DNA of 64,000 bases from Paraburkholderia sp. SOS3 (GTDB lineage Bacteria; Pseudomonadota; Gammaproteobacteria; Burkholderiales; Burkholderiaceae): contig NZ_CP018811.1 in the NCBI RefSeq assembly GCF_001922345.1, positions 2,418,001-2,482,000 of the forward strand. Direction: 5' to 3'. The notes below the pieces were generated by a model. The model ran no database searches. It saw nothing but the letters and a program-made list of their open reading frames with translations, and was not told where the DNA came from. Both the position numbers and the translations under genes were made by a program. Position 1 is the first letter of the stretch. Each line of letters begins with the position of its first letter. Of this stretch, positions 17,904-26,720 are shown piece after piece.

Positions 17904-19100
17904 ATGAACCACATCGGCAACGATGCGGTGCGCGACGCTGTGCGCCGCGCACACAGCGCGGGTGACCGTGATGACGAAAACGACGGGTTCCAATGCGCGC
18001 TCGAGCAGCAGCTTGCGGCGCTGCGATTTACGACCGATGCGCCGCAAAGCCGCGGCGCCGCGCTGGAGGCGCTCTGCGCGCGCGGCCTCGACCGCGTGCC
18101 GCTGCCGGGCCGTGGACACACGGTCGAACGCTGGAGCGCGCTCGCCGCGGTGGCCCGGTGCGACCTGTCGCTTGTCAAGCTCTACGAAGGGCACACAGAC
18201 GCGCTCGCGATTCTCGCCGAACTGCATGCATCCGGGCTTGCCGCGCGCGGACAGCGCTGGGGCGTCTGGGCCGCCGAGCCGCCGAACCGCAAAGTCGCGG
18301 CAGCGCCGCAGCGAAATAGCGCGCGCTCCGATGCGAGCGGCGTATCGCGTGGAACGGCGGGCACGGACGCCACCTTGCGCCTCGAAGGCGTCAAGCCCTG
18401 GTGCTCGGGTGCAGGGCTACTCACGCATGCACTCGTCACGGCGTCGAGGTATGGCGAGCCTGTGCTTGCCGCAGTCGAACTCGCGCAACCATCGGTTCAT
18501 GTCTCGGACGGCGGCTGGAATGCGGTCGGTATGGCGGCGACCGGCACGAGCGAAGTCTGTTTCGATGGCGCGCTAGCAGTGCAGGTCGGCGAACCGGGCG
18601 CCTATCTCGCGCGACCGGGCTTCTGGCACGGCGGTGCCGGTATTGCCGCTTGCTGGTATGGCTGCGCGGTCGGAATTGCGGCTGTGCTGCGTGCGCACCT
18701 CGTCCGGCGCACGGAGCCGCATGCGTGCGCGCATCTGGGCGCGGCCGACGCGCAACTATCTGCCGCGGGCGCGCTGCTGCGCGAGACCGCAGCATGGATC
18801 GACCGTTATCCGCGTGCCGACGCGATGCGCCGCGCGATGTGCGCACGCCTCGCAATCGAAGAAGCCGCGACGTCGGTGCTCGCGCATGCAACGCGCGCGC
18901 TCGGGCCCGGACCGCTATGCACGGATCTGCACTTTGCGCGCGCCGCAGCGGACCTTCCGGTGTTCCTGCGCCAAAGCCATGCGGAACGCGATGCGGCATC
19001 GCTTGGCGAAGCGTTGCGCAACTTGTCCGATCCAACCGCGTCACTGAGTCCGCTCGCGTGCGAAGAGCCGGACGCGCAGTGGCGGCTTGCCCGTCTGTAG
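17904..19100 (+). CDS. acyl-CoA dehydrogenase-like protein
   Basis: 398 aa. Helical N-terminus, a middle beta region (WCSGAGLLTHALVTA; GTSEVCFDGA) and a C-terminal four-helix part ending in FLRQSHAERD match the acyl-CoA dehydrogenase fold, but the sequence is divergent and I cannot point to the catalytic Glu. First gene of a tight three-gene operon with a methyltransferase (17-bp gap) and a family 2 glycosyltransferase. In related bacteria such genes commonly sit with a PIG-L deacetylase, absent here. Substrate unknown, probably a modified sugar or lipid. Start ATG 17904 follows a GGAGG ribosome site. Confidence 0.75.
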   Translation: MNHIGNDAVRDAVRRAHSAGDRDDENDGFQCALEQQLAALRFTTDAPQSRGAALEALCARGLDRVPLPGRGHTVERWSALAAVARCDLSLVKLYEGHTDALAILAELHASGLAARGQRWGVWAAEPPNRKVAAAPQRNSARSDASGVSRGTAGTDATLRLEGVKPWCSGAGLLTHALVTASRYGEPVLAAVELAQPSVHVSDGGWNAVGMAATGTSEVCFDGALAVQVGEPGAYLARPGFWHGGAGIAACWYGCAVGIAAVLRAHLVRRTEPHACAHLGAADAQLSAAGALLRETAAWIDRYPRADAMRRAMCARLAIEEAATSVLAHATRALGPGPLCTDLHFARAAADLPVFLRQSHAERDAASLGEALRNLSDPTASLSPLACEEPDAQWRLARL

Positions 19101-19117
19101 CGCGAGGACCCGACCGC

Positions 19118-19753
19118 ATGGCGCTCACCACCACCTATTTCGAAGATCTGTATCGCGAGAACGACGACCCTTGGGGTTATCGGCATCGCTGGTACGAACG
19201 GCGCAAGCAACAGTTGACGCTCGCCGCGTTGCCGCGCGAACGGTTTCGACGCGCATTCGAACCCGCCTGCGCGAACGGCGAACTGACCGCGCTGCTGGCG
19301 GAGCGCTGCGACGCGTTGTTCGCGTGCGATCTGAGCGGCCGGGCGGTGCAGCTCGCACGCGAGCGCTGCGCGGGACTGCGCAACGTCGTGATCGAGCAGC
19401 GCGTGCTGCCGCACGAGTGGCCTCATGCGAACGTGTCCGGCGTAGGGCCGGGTTCGTCCGATGCGCAGTTCGATCTGATCGTGATCGGCGAACTTGCGTA
19501 CTACCTCGATCCCGATGAAACCGCGCTGCTCGCACAACGCGCGTGCGCGTCGCTCGCCGCAGACGGCACGCTGGTCGCGTGCCACTGGCGCCATGCGTTC
19601 GTCGAGCGCCGCCTGTCGGCCGAGGCGGCGCACGCCGTCTTCGACCGCGCGGCGTCCCTCGCCCGCATCGTTCACCACGAGGAGCCGGACCTGCTGCTCG
19701 ATGTGTGGTCGGCGGACGGCCGTTCGGTCGCGCAACAGGAGGGACTCGCATGA
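19118..19753 (+). CDS. SAM-dependent methyltransferase, NodS-like
   Basis: 211 aa. Opens with YFEDLYRENDDPWGY, the typical start of NodS-like class I methyltransferases; FEPACANGELTALLAERC near residue 45 is the SAM-binding motif I (a cysteine-containing variant of ExGCGxG), and DLIVIGELAYYL is motif IV. ATG 19118 is chosen because the larger frame (from 18401) overlaps the dehydrogenase. Its stop overlaps the next start (ATGA). NodS-like enzymes N-methylate amino sugars, consistent with the adjacent glycosyltransferase, but the real substrate is unknown. Confidence 0.85.
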   Translation: MALTTTYFEDLYRENDDPWGYRHRWYERRKQQLTLAALPRERFRRAFEPACANGELTALLAERCDALFACDLSGRAVQLARERCAGLRNVVIEQRVLPHEWPHANVSGVGPGSSDAQFDLIVIGELAYYLDPDETALLAQRACASLAADGTLVACHWRHAFVERRLSAEAAHAVFDRAASLARIVHHEEPDLLLDVWSADGRSVAQQEGLA

Positions 19754-20403
19754 TCGGCATCGTGATTCCGGCGCATAACGAAGAGGAGCTGCTCGGCGCG
19801 TGCCTGCGTGCGGCGCGCGAGGCAGCGCGGCATCCGCGTCTGCGCGGCGAAGCGGTGCAGACCATCGTCGTGCTCGATAACTGCGACGACGACAGTGCCG
19901 TGGTCGCGCGCGAGTTCGACGTCGAGATCATCGAGCTCGACGCGCGCAATGTCGGCATCGCGCGTGCGGCCGGCGCCGATCGGCTGCTCGCGCGTGGCGC
20001 GCGCTGGCTCGCCTTCACGGATGCCGATAGCCGCGTTGCACCGGACTGGCTCGTCGCGCAGCTCGCGTTGCGCGCGCACGCGGTGTGCGGGCCGGTCACC
20101 GTCGACGACTGGACGCCGCATCACGAACGCACGCGCGCCTCGTTCTATCGCGCCTACATGGATGCGGACGGGCACCGGCATATTCATGGCGCGAACATCG
20201 GCGTGTCGGCGCGCGCGTATCGTCGCGCGGGTGGCTTTCCGCCGCTCGCGTGCAGCGAGGATGTCGCGCTCGTCGACCTGCTGATCGCGGCCGGCGTGCG
20301 CATCGCGTGGAGCGCGGCGCCGCGCGTCGTCACGAGCGCGCGCGTCGATGCGCGCGTGCGCGGCGGATTCGGCGATACGCTCGCGGCGCTCGCTGCGGGA
20401 TAA
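19750..20403 (+). CDS. family 2 glycosyltransferase
   Basis: 217 aa, GT-A fold. Starts MIGIVIPAHNEEELL, the nucleotide-sugar-binding N-terminus; FTDADS near residue 92 is the metal-binding DxD motif; CSEDVALVD near 175 supplies the usual acidic catalytic residue. No membrane helix. Translationally coupled to the methyltransferase by an ATGA overlap. Acceptor unknown. Confidence 0.88.
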   Translation: MIGIVIPAHNEEELLGACLRAAREAARHPRLRGEAVQTIVVLDNCDDDSAVVAREFDVEIIELDARNVGIARAAGADRLLARGARWLAFTDADSRVAPDWLVAQLALRAHAVCGPVTVDDWTPHHERTRASFYRAYMDADGHRHIHGANIGVSARAYRRAGGFPPLACSEDVALVDLLIAAGVRIAWSAAPRVVTSARVDARVRGGFGDTLAALAAG

Positions 20404-20431
20404 CGTGTGAAAAGTCGAAAGGCGGCTGCGA

Positions 20432-20650
20432 TCAGCGGGCGGCGCGCATCGCAGATGGGCGCATGTGCGTCGGCGGCGCCTCCGATGGCGGATCGCCGGC
20501 GGGTGGCGGCGTGCTGCCGGGTTCCCTTTCGGGGATGGGGGGCGCGTCAGGATCGTCGGCCGGCGGCGATGCGGGATCAGGCTCGATTTCAGGCGGCGTC
20601 GGCGTGTGAAGATGCCTGTTGCGTGTGTCTTGCGACAGGTGATGTGTCAT
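20432..20650 (-). CDS. small proline-rich protein
   Basis: 72 aa, about one third Pro with Asp/Glu (PPEIEPDP, DDPDAPPIPERE, STPPPAGDPP). Disordered and without a signal. A similar Pro/Asp/Glu-rich small gene is at 31540-31734. Such short genes are frequent in Burkholderiaceae and have no known role. ATG 20650 (MTHHLSQD) is chosen over a longer frame to 20746. The ribosome site is weak, so confidence is moderate. Confidence 0.5.
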   Translation of the reverse strand: MTHHLSQDTRNRHLHTPTPPEIEPDPASPPADDPDAPPIPEREPGSTPPPAGDPPSEAPPTHMRPSAMRAAR

Positions 20651-20776
20651 GAGTGGGCTCGCTTGTGGTCGGTAGCGCACGGCATCGCGTGTGACGACGG
20701 ATGCGCTCGCTCCACGGAAGGGGCAATCCTCATGCCACGCCGGCATCGTCGAGGGCCAAGTGATGAAGCGCGTGCA

Positions 20777-21535
20777 CTAGCGCCCCGCGTCCTGCGTCGT
20801 ATCGGATGCCGCGCCTACCGCTATCGATGCTGCCCGCACGCGCAGCGGCCGCCGGTGATTGACCGCGATGAACAGCACCATGAGCGCGACGAACGCGCCC
20901 ACCAGCAGTATCTCGTTGATCAACACGCGCTGGTAGCCGAGTTCGAGCACGTCGATGAAAGGGTACGGATAGAAGTCCGACAGGCTGCCGCGCAGCATCG
21001 TGACGGCGATATACGCGAGCGGATACACGAGCCACAAAAGGCTGCGTCGAATCGTCAGATGAAAGCGCGGCACGAAGAGCAGCCAGTACAGCGCGCTGAG
21101 CACCGGCAGCACCGTATGCAGGGCTTCGTTGACGAGCGACCGGTAGCCATGCGGCGTCCACAGATGGCGCAGCAGCAGGTTATACGCGAGGCCGACGAAG
21201 ACCATGTACACGACGATCGCCGTGACGACCGTCGGCGCGCGCAGGAAGCGGCCGATCGGCGTGGGCGGCCGCAGCGCGACGCAGGTGAAACTGACGGCGC
21301 ACAGCAGCACGGTCAGGTTGGTCAGATAGCTGCTCATGCGTTCGAGCGCATCGAACACGCCATAACCATGCGCGATGAGCCTGTCGATGGTGATGTCGGT
21401 TTGTGCGGCGAACGCGAGCCACGCGATCAATGCGATCGATGCCGCGGCTGTCAGCGAGGCGGGGCCCGATGTGTGCCACGGCAGCTCGGGTTCGTCGCGC
21501 GAACGCGGCGAGGGCAGGGTCGGCGGTGCGGTCAT
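20777..21535 (-). CDS. Pr6Pr-family integral membrane protein
   Basis: 252 aa, six predicted membrane helices; MSSYLTNLTVLL, then HTVLPVLSALYWLLFVP and GSLSDFYPYPFIDV are characteristic of the Pr6Pr/FAR-17a-AIG1-like membrane family. Function is not established. Transcribed divergently from the diguanylate cyclase with a 180-bp shared upstream region. Confidence 0.8.
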   Translation of the reverse strand: MTAPPTLPSPRSRDEPELPWHTSGPASLTAAASIALIAWLAFAAQTDITIDRLIAHGYGVFDALERMSSYLTNLTVLLCAVSFTCVALRPPTPIGRFLRAPTVVTAIVVYMVFVGLAYNLLLRHLWTPHGYRSLVNEALHTVLPVLSALYWLLFVPRFHLTIRRSLLWLVYPLAYIAVTMLRGSLSDFYPYPFIDVLELGYQRVLINEILLVGAFVALMVLFIAVNHRRPLRVRAASIAVGAASDTTQDAGR

Positions 21536-21715
21536 GCGTCGATTTTATACATGACGTGTCGCGCGATGTTGCGCGCGTTTTCAAGTAAAGCGGGCTTTGT
21601 GCCGTAAACTGAGTCGTATAGTCAGACAATCCCGTTGCGCAGCCTTGCCGGCGCGAGGCGCTGCCGCGTGTCCTTTTGCAACTTCGGCGACGCCTTGCAC
21701 GATCCCGCTTAGTCC

Positions 21716-22864
21716 ATGCTCGACCCAGTCAACATCCTGATCGTGACCGTGCTCTCCGGCATCATGAGCATGGCCGTGCTCGGTTCGTTGCGGCCTGCGG
21801 CGATTCCGGGCGTCGGCTACTGGATCAGCGGCAATCTGCTCGCGATCGTCGGGCTTGTTCTCTTTACACTGCAACGCAGCGCGCCGCTTTACCTGTCGGT
21901 GATCATCGCCAACGGCATCTTCTCGATCGCCGTGCTGCAGATGTTGCAGGGCTGCCGTCAATTCTTCGGACGACGGCCGATCGAATTCGGCGAGTATGCG
22001 TGCTGGGCCGCGATGATGGTCGGCTTCCTGTGCTGGACCTACGTCGTGCCCGACATCAACGCGCGCATTCTGCTCGCGTCGTTGTTTCATGCGTACGTGT
22101 ACGCGTCGGTCGCCTGGATCACCTGGAAGGGCCACGTTCCCGGACGGCCGAAATACAGCTACCACTTCGTCACCGCAGCCGCTTCGCTGGGCGCGCTCGG
22201 CCATCTGTCGCGCGGGCTGATCTATGGGTTCGACCTTGTGCATCAGACGGTCTTGCTGCAGCCGAACGCCGTCAACGTCGCGTTCCTCGGCCTGGGCATT
22301 CTCGCGCTGCCGTCCCTGTCGATCGGCATGGTGATGCTCGCTCACGACCGGATGGCCGAGCGGCTCGAACGCTGGGCGAACATCGACGAACTGACGGGCG
22401 CGCTGACGCGCCGCGCGTTTCTTGCACGCGCGCAAGCGCGGCTTGCGCAGTCGCTCGCGAACGGCACGCGGCTGTCGATCGCGATTATCGATATCGACCA
22501 CTTCAAGTCGATCAACGACGGGCACGGGCATGCGTGCGGCGACGAGGTGCTCGCGCATTTCGGCCGCGTCGTTGCGGCGGGCATCCGCTCGAACGACCTG
22601 TTCGGGCGTCTCGGCGGCGAGGAGTTCGCGGTGCTCTGCCCATCGACGGGACGCGCGGACGCGGTCGAACAACTCGACCGGTTGCGCGCGAAAATCGCCG
22701 GCAGCGGCTGCCTGCTGCCGGACGGCGAACGTCTCGTCTACACGTTCAGCGCGGGTGCGGACGAATACCGGCGCGGCGAGACACTCGCGCATCTGATGGC
22801 GCGCGCTGACGCCGCGCTGTATGCGGCGAAGGCGAGGGGAAGGAACCGGGTGATGGCGGGTTGA
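21716..22864 (+). CDS. membrane diguanylate cyclase (GGDEF)
   Basis: 382 aa. Six or seven membrane helices in residues 1-205, then a GGDEF domain making cyclic di-GMP. The active site is GGEEF at 300-304, with IDIDHFKSINDGHGHACGD upstream. An intact inhibitory I-site, RSND at 291-294, lies the standard five residues before GGEEF, so product feedback inhibition is expected. There is no separate sensor domain; the membrane part resembles integral sensor regions of unknown ligand. Confidence 0.92.
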   Translation: MLDPVNILIVTVLSGIMSMAVLGSLRPAAIPGVGYWISGNLLAIVGLVLFTLQRSAPLYLSVIIANGIFSIAVLQMLQGCRQFFGRRPIEFGEYACWAAMMVGFLCWTYVVPDINARILLASLFHAYVYASVAWITWKGHVPGRPKYSYHFVTAAASLGALGHLSRGLIYGFDLVHQTVLLQPNAVNVAFLGLGILALPSLSIGMVMLAHDRMAERLERWANIDELTGALTRRAFLARAQARLAQSLANGTRLSIAIIDIDHFKSINDGHGHACGDEVLAHFGRVVAAGIRSNDLFGRLGGEEFAVLCPSTGRADAVEQLDRLRAKIAGSGCLLPDGERLVYTFSAGADEYRRGETLAHLMARADAALYAAKARGRNRVMAG

Positions 22865-22939
22865 AGACCGGCCCGAGGGGCGAGGGGGCAAGGAGCGGCA
22901 CCGGCCACATGACGGCCCGCTGCCGGAGCACCGCACGAT

Positions 22940-23061
22940 TACAGCTTTTAGACTGTATTTTGCATTTACAGCCTATAATCTGTATTTCGACTTTACAGCT
23001 TATACGCTGTATTGCGTACAGCCTTTACCCTGTAGTATCGTTTTACAGGCAATAGACTGTA
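22940..23061. promoter_or_regulatory. five HipB-type operator palindromes
   Basis: Five perfect TACAG-N8-CTGTA dyads (18 bp each) at 22940-22957, 22967-22984, 22994-23011, 23017-23034 and 23044-23061. Start-to-start distances are 27, 27, 23 and 27. The spacers differ (CTTTTAGA, CCTATAAT, CTTATACG, CCTTTACC, GCAATAGA), so only the arms are conserved. E. coli HipB binds TATCC-N8-GGATA, the same arm length and spacing. The array ends 30 bases before hipB. The region is strikingly AT-rich and must contain the hipBA promoter. Confidence 0.9.
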
Positions 23062-23091
23062 TTTTCGGGCGATGAAAGCGGAGGTGGGGTC

Positions 23092-23592
23092 GTGGAATAT
23101 CCCGTTCGTACAGCCAGTGAACTTCATCTGATGCTCAGGGCATTCCGAAAGTCTTCCGGCCTCACCCAGGCCGGCATGGCGGACCTTCTCGGCATCGCGC
23201 AGCAGACATACGCGGCGCTGGAAGCCAATCCGGGCTCGGCCAGCACCGAGCGCGTGCTCAGAGTGCTGCGCATCCTGAACGTCGATATGACGCTCAGTTG
23301 GTCCGTGCGAGCGCGCCGCGCCGCGCCGCGCCCGCCTGCAGCCCCGGATTCCGGTAAGGGCTTGCGCTCGGGACAACAGCCGAGGCCGCAGTCGGGGCGA
23401 CAGCCGGCGCTGCAATCGGCCGGCAAGCCCAAAGCGGGTGCCGCGGCACAAAACCGGGCGCCCGAGCGCGCCGGTGCGACGAAACAGCAGGGCGAGGCGG
23501 TTCCGGCGAACGGTGGCGCCACGAGGAAAACGCGAGCCGCGTCGGCACGAGAAACGACCAAACGTGTGATTCGTAAGCGAGAGGATTGGTAG
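23092..23592 (+). CDS. hipB: HipB-type antitoxin / XRE repressor with long disordered tail
   Basis: 166 aa. XRE helix-turn-helix at about residues 10-60 (LTQAGMADLLGIAQQTYAAL). The remainder (about 75-166) is a Pro/Gln/Ala/Arg-rich, basic, apparently disordered tail ending in Trp (KREDW). E. coli HipB is 88 aa and also ends in a flexible tail with a terminal Trp, so this one is almost twice as long. GTG start at 23092 after a GCGGAGGTGG ribosome site. Neutralises HipA and represses the operon through the upstream palindromes. Two bases separate its stop from the hipA ATG. Confidence 0.88.
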   Translation: MEYPVRTASELHLMLRAFRKSSGLTQAGMADLLGIAQQTYAALEANPGSASTERVLRVLRILNVDMTLSWSVRARRAAPRPPAAPDSGKGLRSGQQPRPQSGRQPALQSAGKPKAGAAAQNRAPERAGATKQQGEAVPANGGATRKTRAASARETTKRVIRKREDW

Positions 23593-23594
23593 AC

Positions 23595-24929
23595 ATGATG
23601 CGCGGCGCCCGTGCGAACCGACTCGACATCTGGATGAACGGGTTGCCCGTCGGTTACTGGGAAGTCTCCCGTGGCGCGGAGCGGCTCGTGTACCACGACG
23701 ACTGGGTGGCGGACGTGCAAGGCCGCCCGTTGTCGCTCTCGTTGCCCTTTACGCCAGGCAACCAGCCTTACCAGGGGCCCGAAGTCGAAGCGTTCTTCGA
23801 CAATCTGCTACCCGACAGCGAGGCGATACGGCGGCGCATCGCCGTGCGTTATCGGGCGCGCGACACGTCCTCTTTCGCGATGCTGACCGAATTGGGCCGC
23901 GACTGCGTCGGCGCGATCCAGTTGCTGCCGCCCGATGAAGTACCGGCGGACCTGCAATCGATCCACGGCAAGCCGCTCGACGAGGCAGCGGTGGCGAAGC
24001 TGTTGCGCGACACCACGGCGACGGACGTGCTCGGCCGGCAAGACGCTGCTGGAGACCTGCGCCTGTCGATCGCCGGCGCGCAGGAAAAAACTGCACTGCT
24101 GTGGCATGGCGGCCAATGGCTGCTGCCGGAAGGCAGTACGCCCACCACGCATATTTTCAAGCTTCCGCTTGGGCTCGTCGGGAACATGCAGGCCGATATG
24201 CGCACGTCGGTCGAAAACGAATGGCTCTGCTCGAAGATCGTGGCCGCATACGGACTGCCGGTGGCCGACTGCACGATGGCGCGCTTCGAAGACCAGAAAG
24301 TTCTGGTCGTCAGGCGCTTCGATCGCAGGCTCGCCAGCAACCGCCGCTGGATCCTCCGGCTTCCGCAAGAGGACATGTGCCAGGCGACCGGCACGCCGGC
24401 GCTGCGCAAGTACGAGAACGACGGCGGCCCCGGCGTCGAACGCATCATGGAAATTCTTTCGAGTTCCGCTGACGCGGCATCGGACCGGCGCGCTTTCTTC
24501 GTGACGCAGATCGTGTTCTGGCTTCTCGCCGCAACCGACGGGCACGCGAAGAACTTCAGCATCGCTCATTTCCCGGACAATCGGTACAGGGCAACGCCGC
24601 TCTACGATGTTCTGTCGGCTCACCCGATCATCGGCAACGGACGCAACCGGCTTGCGCGGCAAAAGGCGAAGCTCGCGATGTCGGTACGCAGTCAGGACAA
24701 GCACTATCACATCGCCGAGATCCAGCGGCGCCACTGGATCGCGCAAGGCGCCCGCGTCGGCTATCCGGCAGACCAGGTGGAAGAGATGATCGCGCAGGTT
24801 GCGCAGCGTACCGACGCGGTGATCGACGACGTGTCGGCGCGCTTGCCGGCCGATTTTCCAGCCGATGTCGCCACGAGGGTCTTCGATGGAATGAGGCGAT
24901 TCAACCGGAAGCTGATGGCGACGCAGTAG
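23595..24929 (+). CDS. hipA: HipA-type serine/threonine kinase toxin
   Basis: 444 aa, close to E. coli HipA (440). N-terminal HipA domain, then the kinase. Key residues are present: autophosphorylated Ser158 in RLSIAGAQEK, ATP-binding Lys189 in HIFKLP, catalytic Asp315 and Asn320 in ATDGHAKN, and metal-binding Asp338 in PLYDVLS; these match E. coli S150, K181, D309 and D332. E. coli HipA phosphorylates GltX and causes growth arrest and persistence; this target is inferred. ATG 23595 (or 23598) chosen over TTG 23586. Confidence 0.93.
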   Translation: MMRGARANRLDIWMNGLPVGYWEVSRGAERLVYHDDWVADVQGRPLSLSLPFTPGNQPYQGPEVEAFFDNLLPDSEAIRRRIAVRYRARDTSSFAMLTELGRDCVGAIQLLPPDEVPADLQSIHGKPLDEAAVAKLLRDTTATDVLGRQDAAGDLRLSIAGAQEKTALLWHGGQWLLPEGSTPTTHIFKLPLGLVGNMQADMRTSVENEWLCSKIVAAYGLPVADCTMARFEDQKVLVVRRFDRRLASNRRWILRLPQEDMCQATGTPALRKYENDGGPGVERIMEILSSSADAASDRRAFFVTQIVFWLLAATDGHAKNFSIAHFPDNRYRATPLYDVLSAHPIIGNGRNRLARQKAKLAMSVRSQDKHYHIAEIQRRHWIAQGARVGYPADQVEEMIAQVAQRTDAVIDDVSARLPADFPADVATRVFDGMRRFNRKLMATQ

Positions 24930-24962
24930 CCTCCCGCGACCGCGCACGACATGCTGCGCGCG

Positions 24963-25772
24963 TTACATCGCCGCGTCCACCCCAATCGCATCGGCTGCGT
25001 TGCGCCGATAGCCGGCAGTCGCAAGCAGCAGGCTGCGCGTGTATTCATGCTGCACGCGTTGCTCGCGCACCGCTTCGATACCGGGTTCTTCGACGATCTC
25101 GCCGTTGCGCATGACCGCGACGCGCGAACAAAGAAAGCCGATCACCGCGAGGTTGTGGCTCACGAGGACGATCGTCAGATCGCGCTCGCGCGCAAGGCGC
25201 CGCAGCAGGTTGAGTATTTCCGCCTGGACCGATACGTCGAGCGCCGACGTCGGTTCGTCGAGCAGCAGCACGCGCGGTTCGACGACCAGTGCACGGGCGA
25301 TGGCCACGCGCTGCCGCTGGCCGCCCGATAGCTGATGCGGATAGCGGAAGCGGTATGCCGGTCCGAGCCCGACTTCGCGCAGCGCGGCGGCAATGCGCTC
25401 GTCCTCGCGATCGAGACCGTTGATCGCAAGCGGTTCGCGCAGCGTTTGATCGACGGTGAAGCGCGGATGCAGCGAACCGTACGGATCCTGAAACACCATC
25501 TGCACCTCGCGTTGCAGCGCGCGGCCGTGCGTACCGCGCTGAGCTCGCGCGCCTACCGGGCGTCCGCCGATCGCCACGCGCCCGCCCGCTATCGGCACAA
25601 GCCCCGTCAGCGCGCGCAGCACCGTCGATTTGCCCGAACCCGATTCGCCGACCAGTCCAAATGCTTCGCCGGGCCGAACCTGAAAACTGGCACCGCGCAC
25701 GGCATCGAACGGTCCGCTTTTCGTATGAAAGCGCACGGTCAGCGCATCGACGTCGATGATCGGCTCGTTCAT
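24963..25772 (-). CDS. ddpF: dipeptide ABC transporter ATPase DdpF-like
   Basis: 269 aa OppF/DppF-class ATPase. Walker A GESGSGKST near 42-50, Q-loop FQDPYGSLHP, signature LSGGQRQRVAIARA, Walker B LLLDEPTSALD. Last gene of a minus-strand operon ddpX-A-B-C-D-F. ATG 25772 overlaps the ddpD stop (ATGA). The symbol rests on operon context; the sequence alone would fit any oligopeptide importer. Confidence 0.85.
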   Translation of the reverse strand: MNEPIIDVDALTVRFHTKSGPFDAVRGASFQVRPGEAFGLVGESGSGKSTVLRALTGLVPIAGGRVAIGGRPVGARAQRGTHGRALQREVQMVFQDPYGSLHPRFTVDQTLREPLAINGLDREDERIAAALREVGLGPAYRFRYPHQLSGGQRQRVAIARALVVEPRVLLLDEPTSALDVSVQAEILNLLRRLARERDLTIVLVSHNLAVIGFLCSRVAVMRNGEIVEEPGIEAVREQRVQHEYTRSLLLATAGYRRNAADAIGVDAAM

Positions 25773-26716
25773 ACGGTAGTTCCTTGTACGCTTGCGAGCG
25801 GGTCGGCCAGCCACGCCGGGTCGCGCGCGAGTACGGGCAATTCCTCGGGCGGATTGACAAGCGGCGGATTGGCGGCCAGCAGACCGCGCGTATAAGGATG
25901 TTGTGCATGCAACAGATCGCGCGCCGCGCAGGTTTCGATGATACGTCCCGCGTACATGACGACGACGCGATCGCAAAACGACATCACGAGCGGCAGATCG
26001 TGGCTGATGAAAATCAGCCCGGTGTCGTGCTTCGCGATCGTTTCATCCAGAATCGCAAGCACTTGCGCGGCGACGAGCACGTCGAGCGCGCTGGTCGGCT
26101 CGTCGGCAATCAGCAGGCGCGGCCCGGTCGACACCATCATCGCGATCATCACGCGCTGCCCCATGCCGCCCGACAGCTCGTGCGGGTAAGCATCGGCGAC
26201 GCGCTGCGGATTGCGGATATGCACGGCCGCGAGCGCGTCGACGATTTTCTCGCGCATCTCGCGCCGGCCGGTTTTCGGCGCATGCAGCGCGAACGCTTCA
26301 CGCATCTGTTCGGCCACTGTCATGACCGGATTCAGCGAATATTTCGGATCTTGCAGGATCATGCCCATCTGTTGTCCGCACAACTGCCTGCGCTTGCGTG
26401 CGCTCAGTGCGAGCAGGTCCGTGCCGTCGAAACGCAGCGTGTTGGCGCGCATCTGCGCGGCGGCCGGCAGCAAGCCGAGCAATGCGCGGCCCGTCAGCGA
26501 CTTGCCGGAACCGGACTCGCCGACGATGCCGAGGCGCTCGCCCTTGTCGAGCGCGAACGACACGCCGCGTACCGCTTGCGCAAGCGTGCCGTCGTGGCCG
26601 CGAAAGGCAATGCGCAGATCGTCGATTTCGGCGAGCGCAGCAGAAGCGGAGGTGCCCGCAGGCGGCGGGTTCAACGCCCGGTCCGCGGCATTCGCTTTCG
26701 CTGAAGTATTCGTCAT
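25769..26716 (-). CDS. ddpD: dipeptide ABC transporter ATPase DdpD-like
   Basis: 315 aa OppD/DppD-class ATPase. Walker A GESGSGKSL, signature LSGGMGQRVMIAMM, Walker B LIADEPTSALD, and the C-terminal HPYTRGLLAANP oligopeptide-transporter motif. I chose ATG 26716 (MTNTSAK) because GGAGACTG sits at the right distance; METDRM at 26731 is the alternative and overlaps ddpC. Pairs with DdpF. Confidence 0.85.
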   Translation of the reverse strand: MTNTSAKANAADRALNPPPAGTSASAALAEIDDLRIAFRGHDGTLAQAVRGVSFALDKGERLGIVGESGSGKSLTGRALLGLLPAAAQMRANTLRFDGTDLLALSARKRRQLCGQQMGMILQDPKYSLNPVMTVAEQMREAFALHAPKTGRREMREKIVDALAAVHIRNPQRVADAYPHELSGGMGQRVMIAMMVSTGPRLLIADEPTSALDVLVAAQVLAILDETIAKHDTGLIFISHDLPLVMSFCDRVVVMYAGRIIETCAARDLLHAQHPYTRGLLAANPPLVNPPEELPVLARDPAWLADPLASVQGTTV

Positions 26717-26720
26717 GCGG

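Noticed and set aside
20407..20652. plus-strand frame opposite the small proline-rich gene
   Set aside because: The minus strand gives a Pro/Asp/Glu pattern resembling another gene in the window, so I chose that strand.
22861..23070. CRISPR array, suggested by five short regularly spaced repeats before hipB
   Set aside because: The repeated element is an 18-bp dyad whose inner 8 bases vary and whose spacers are only 5-9 bases; this is an operator array, not CRISPR.
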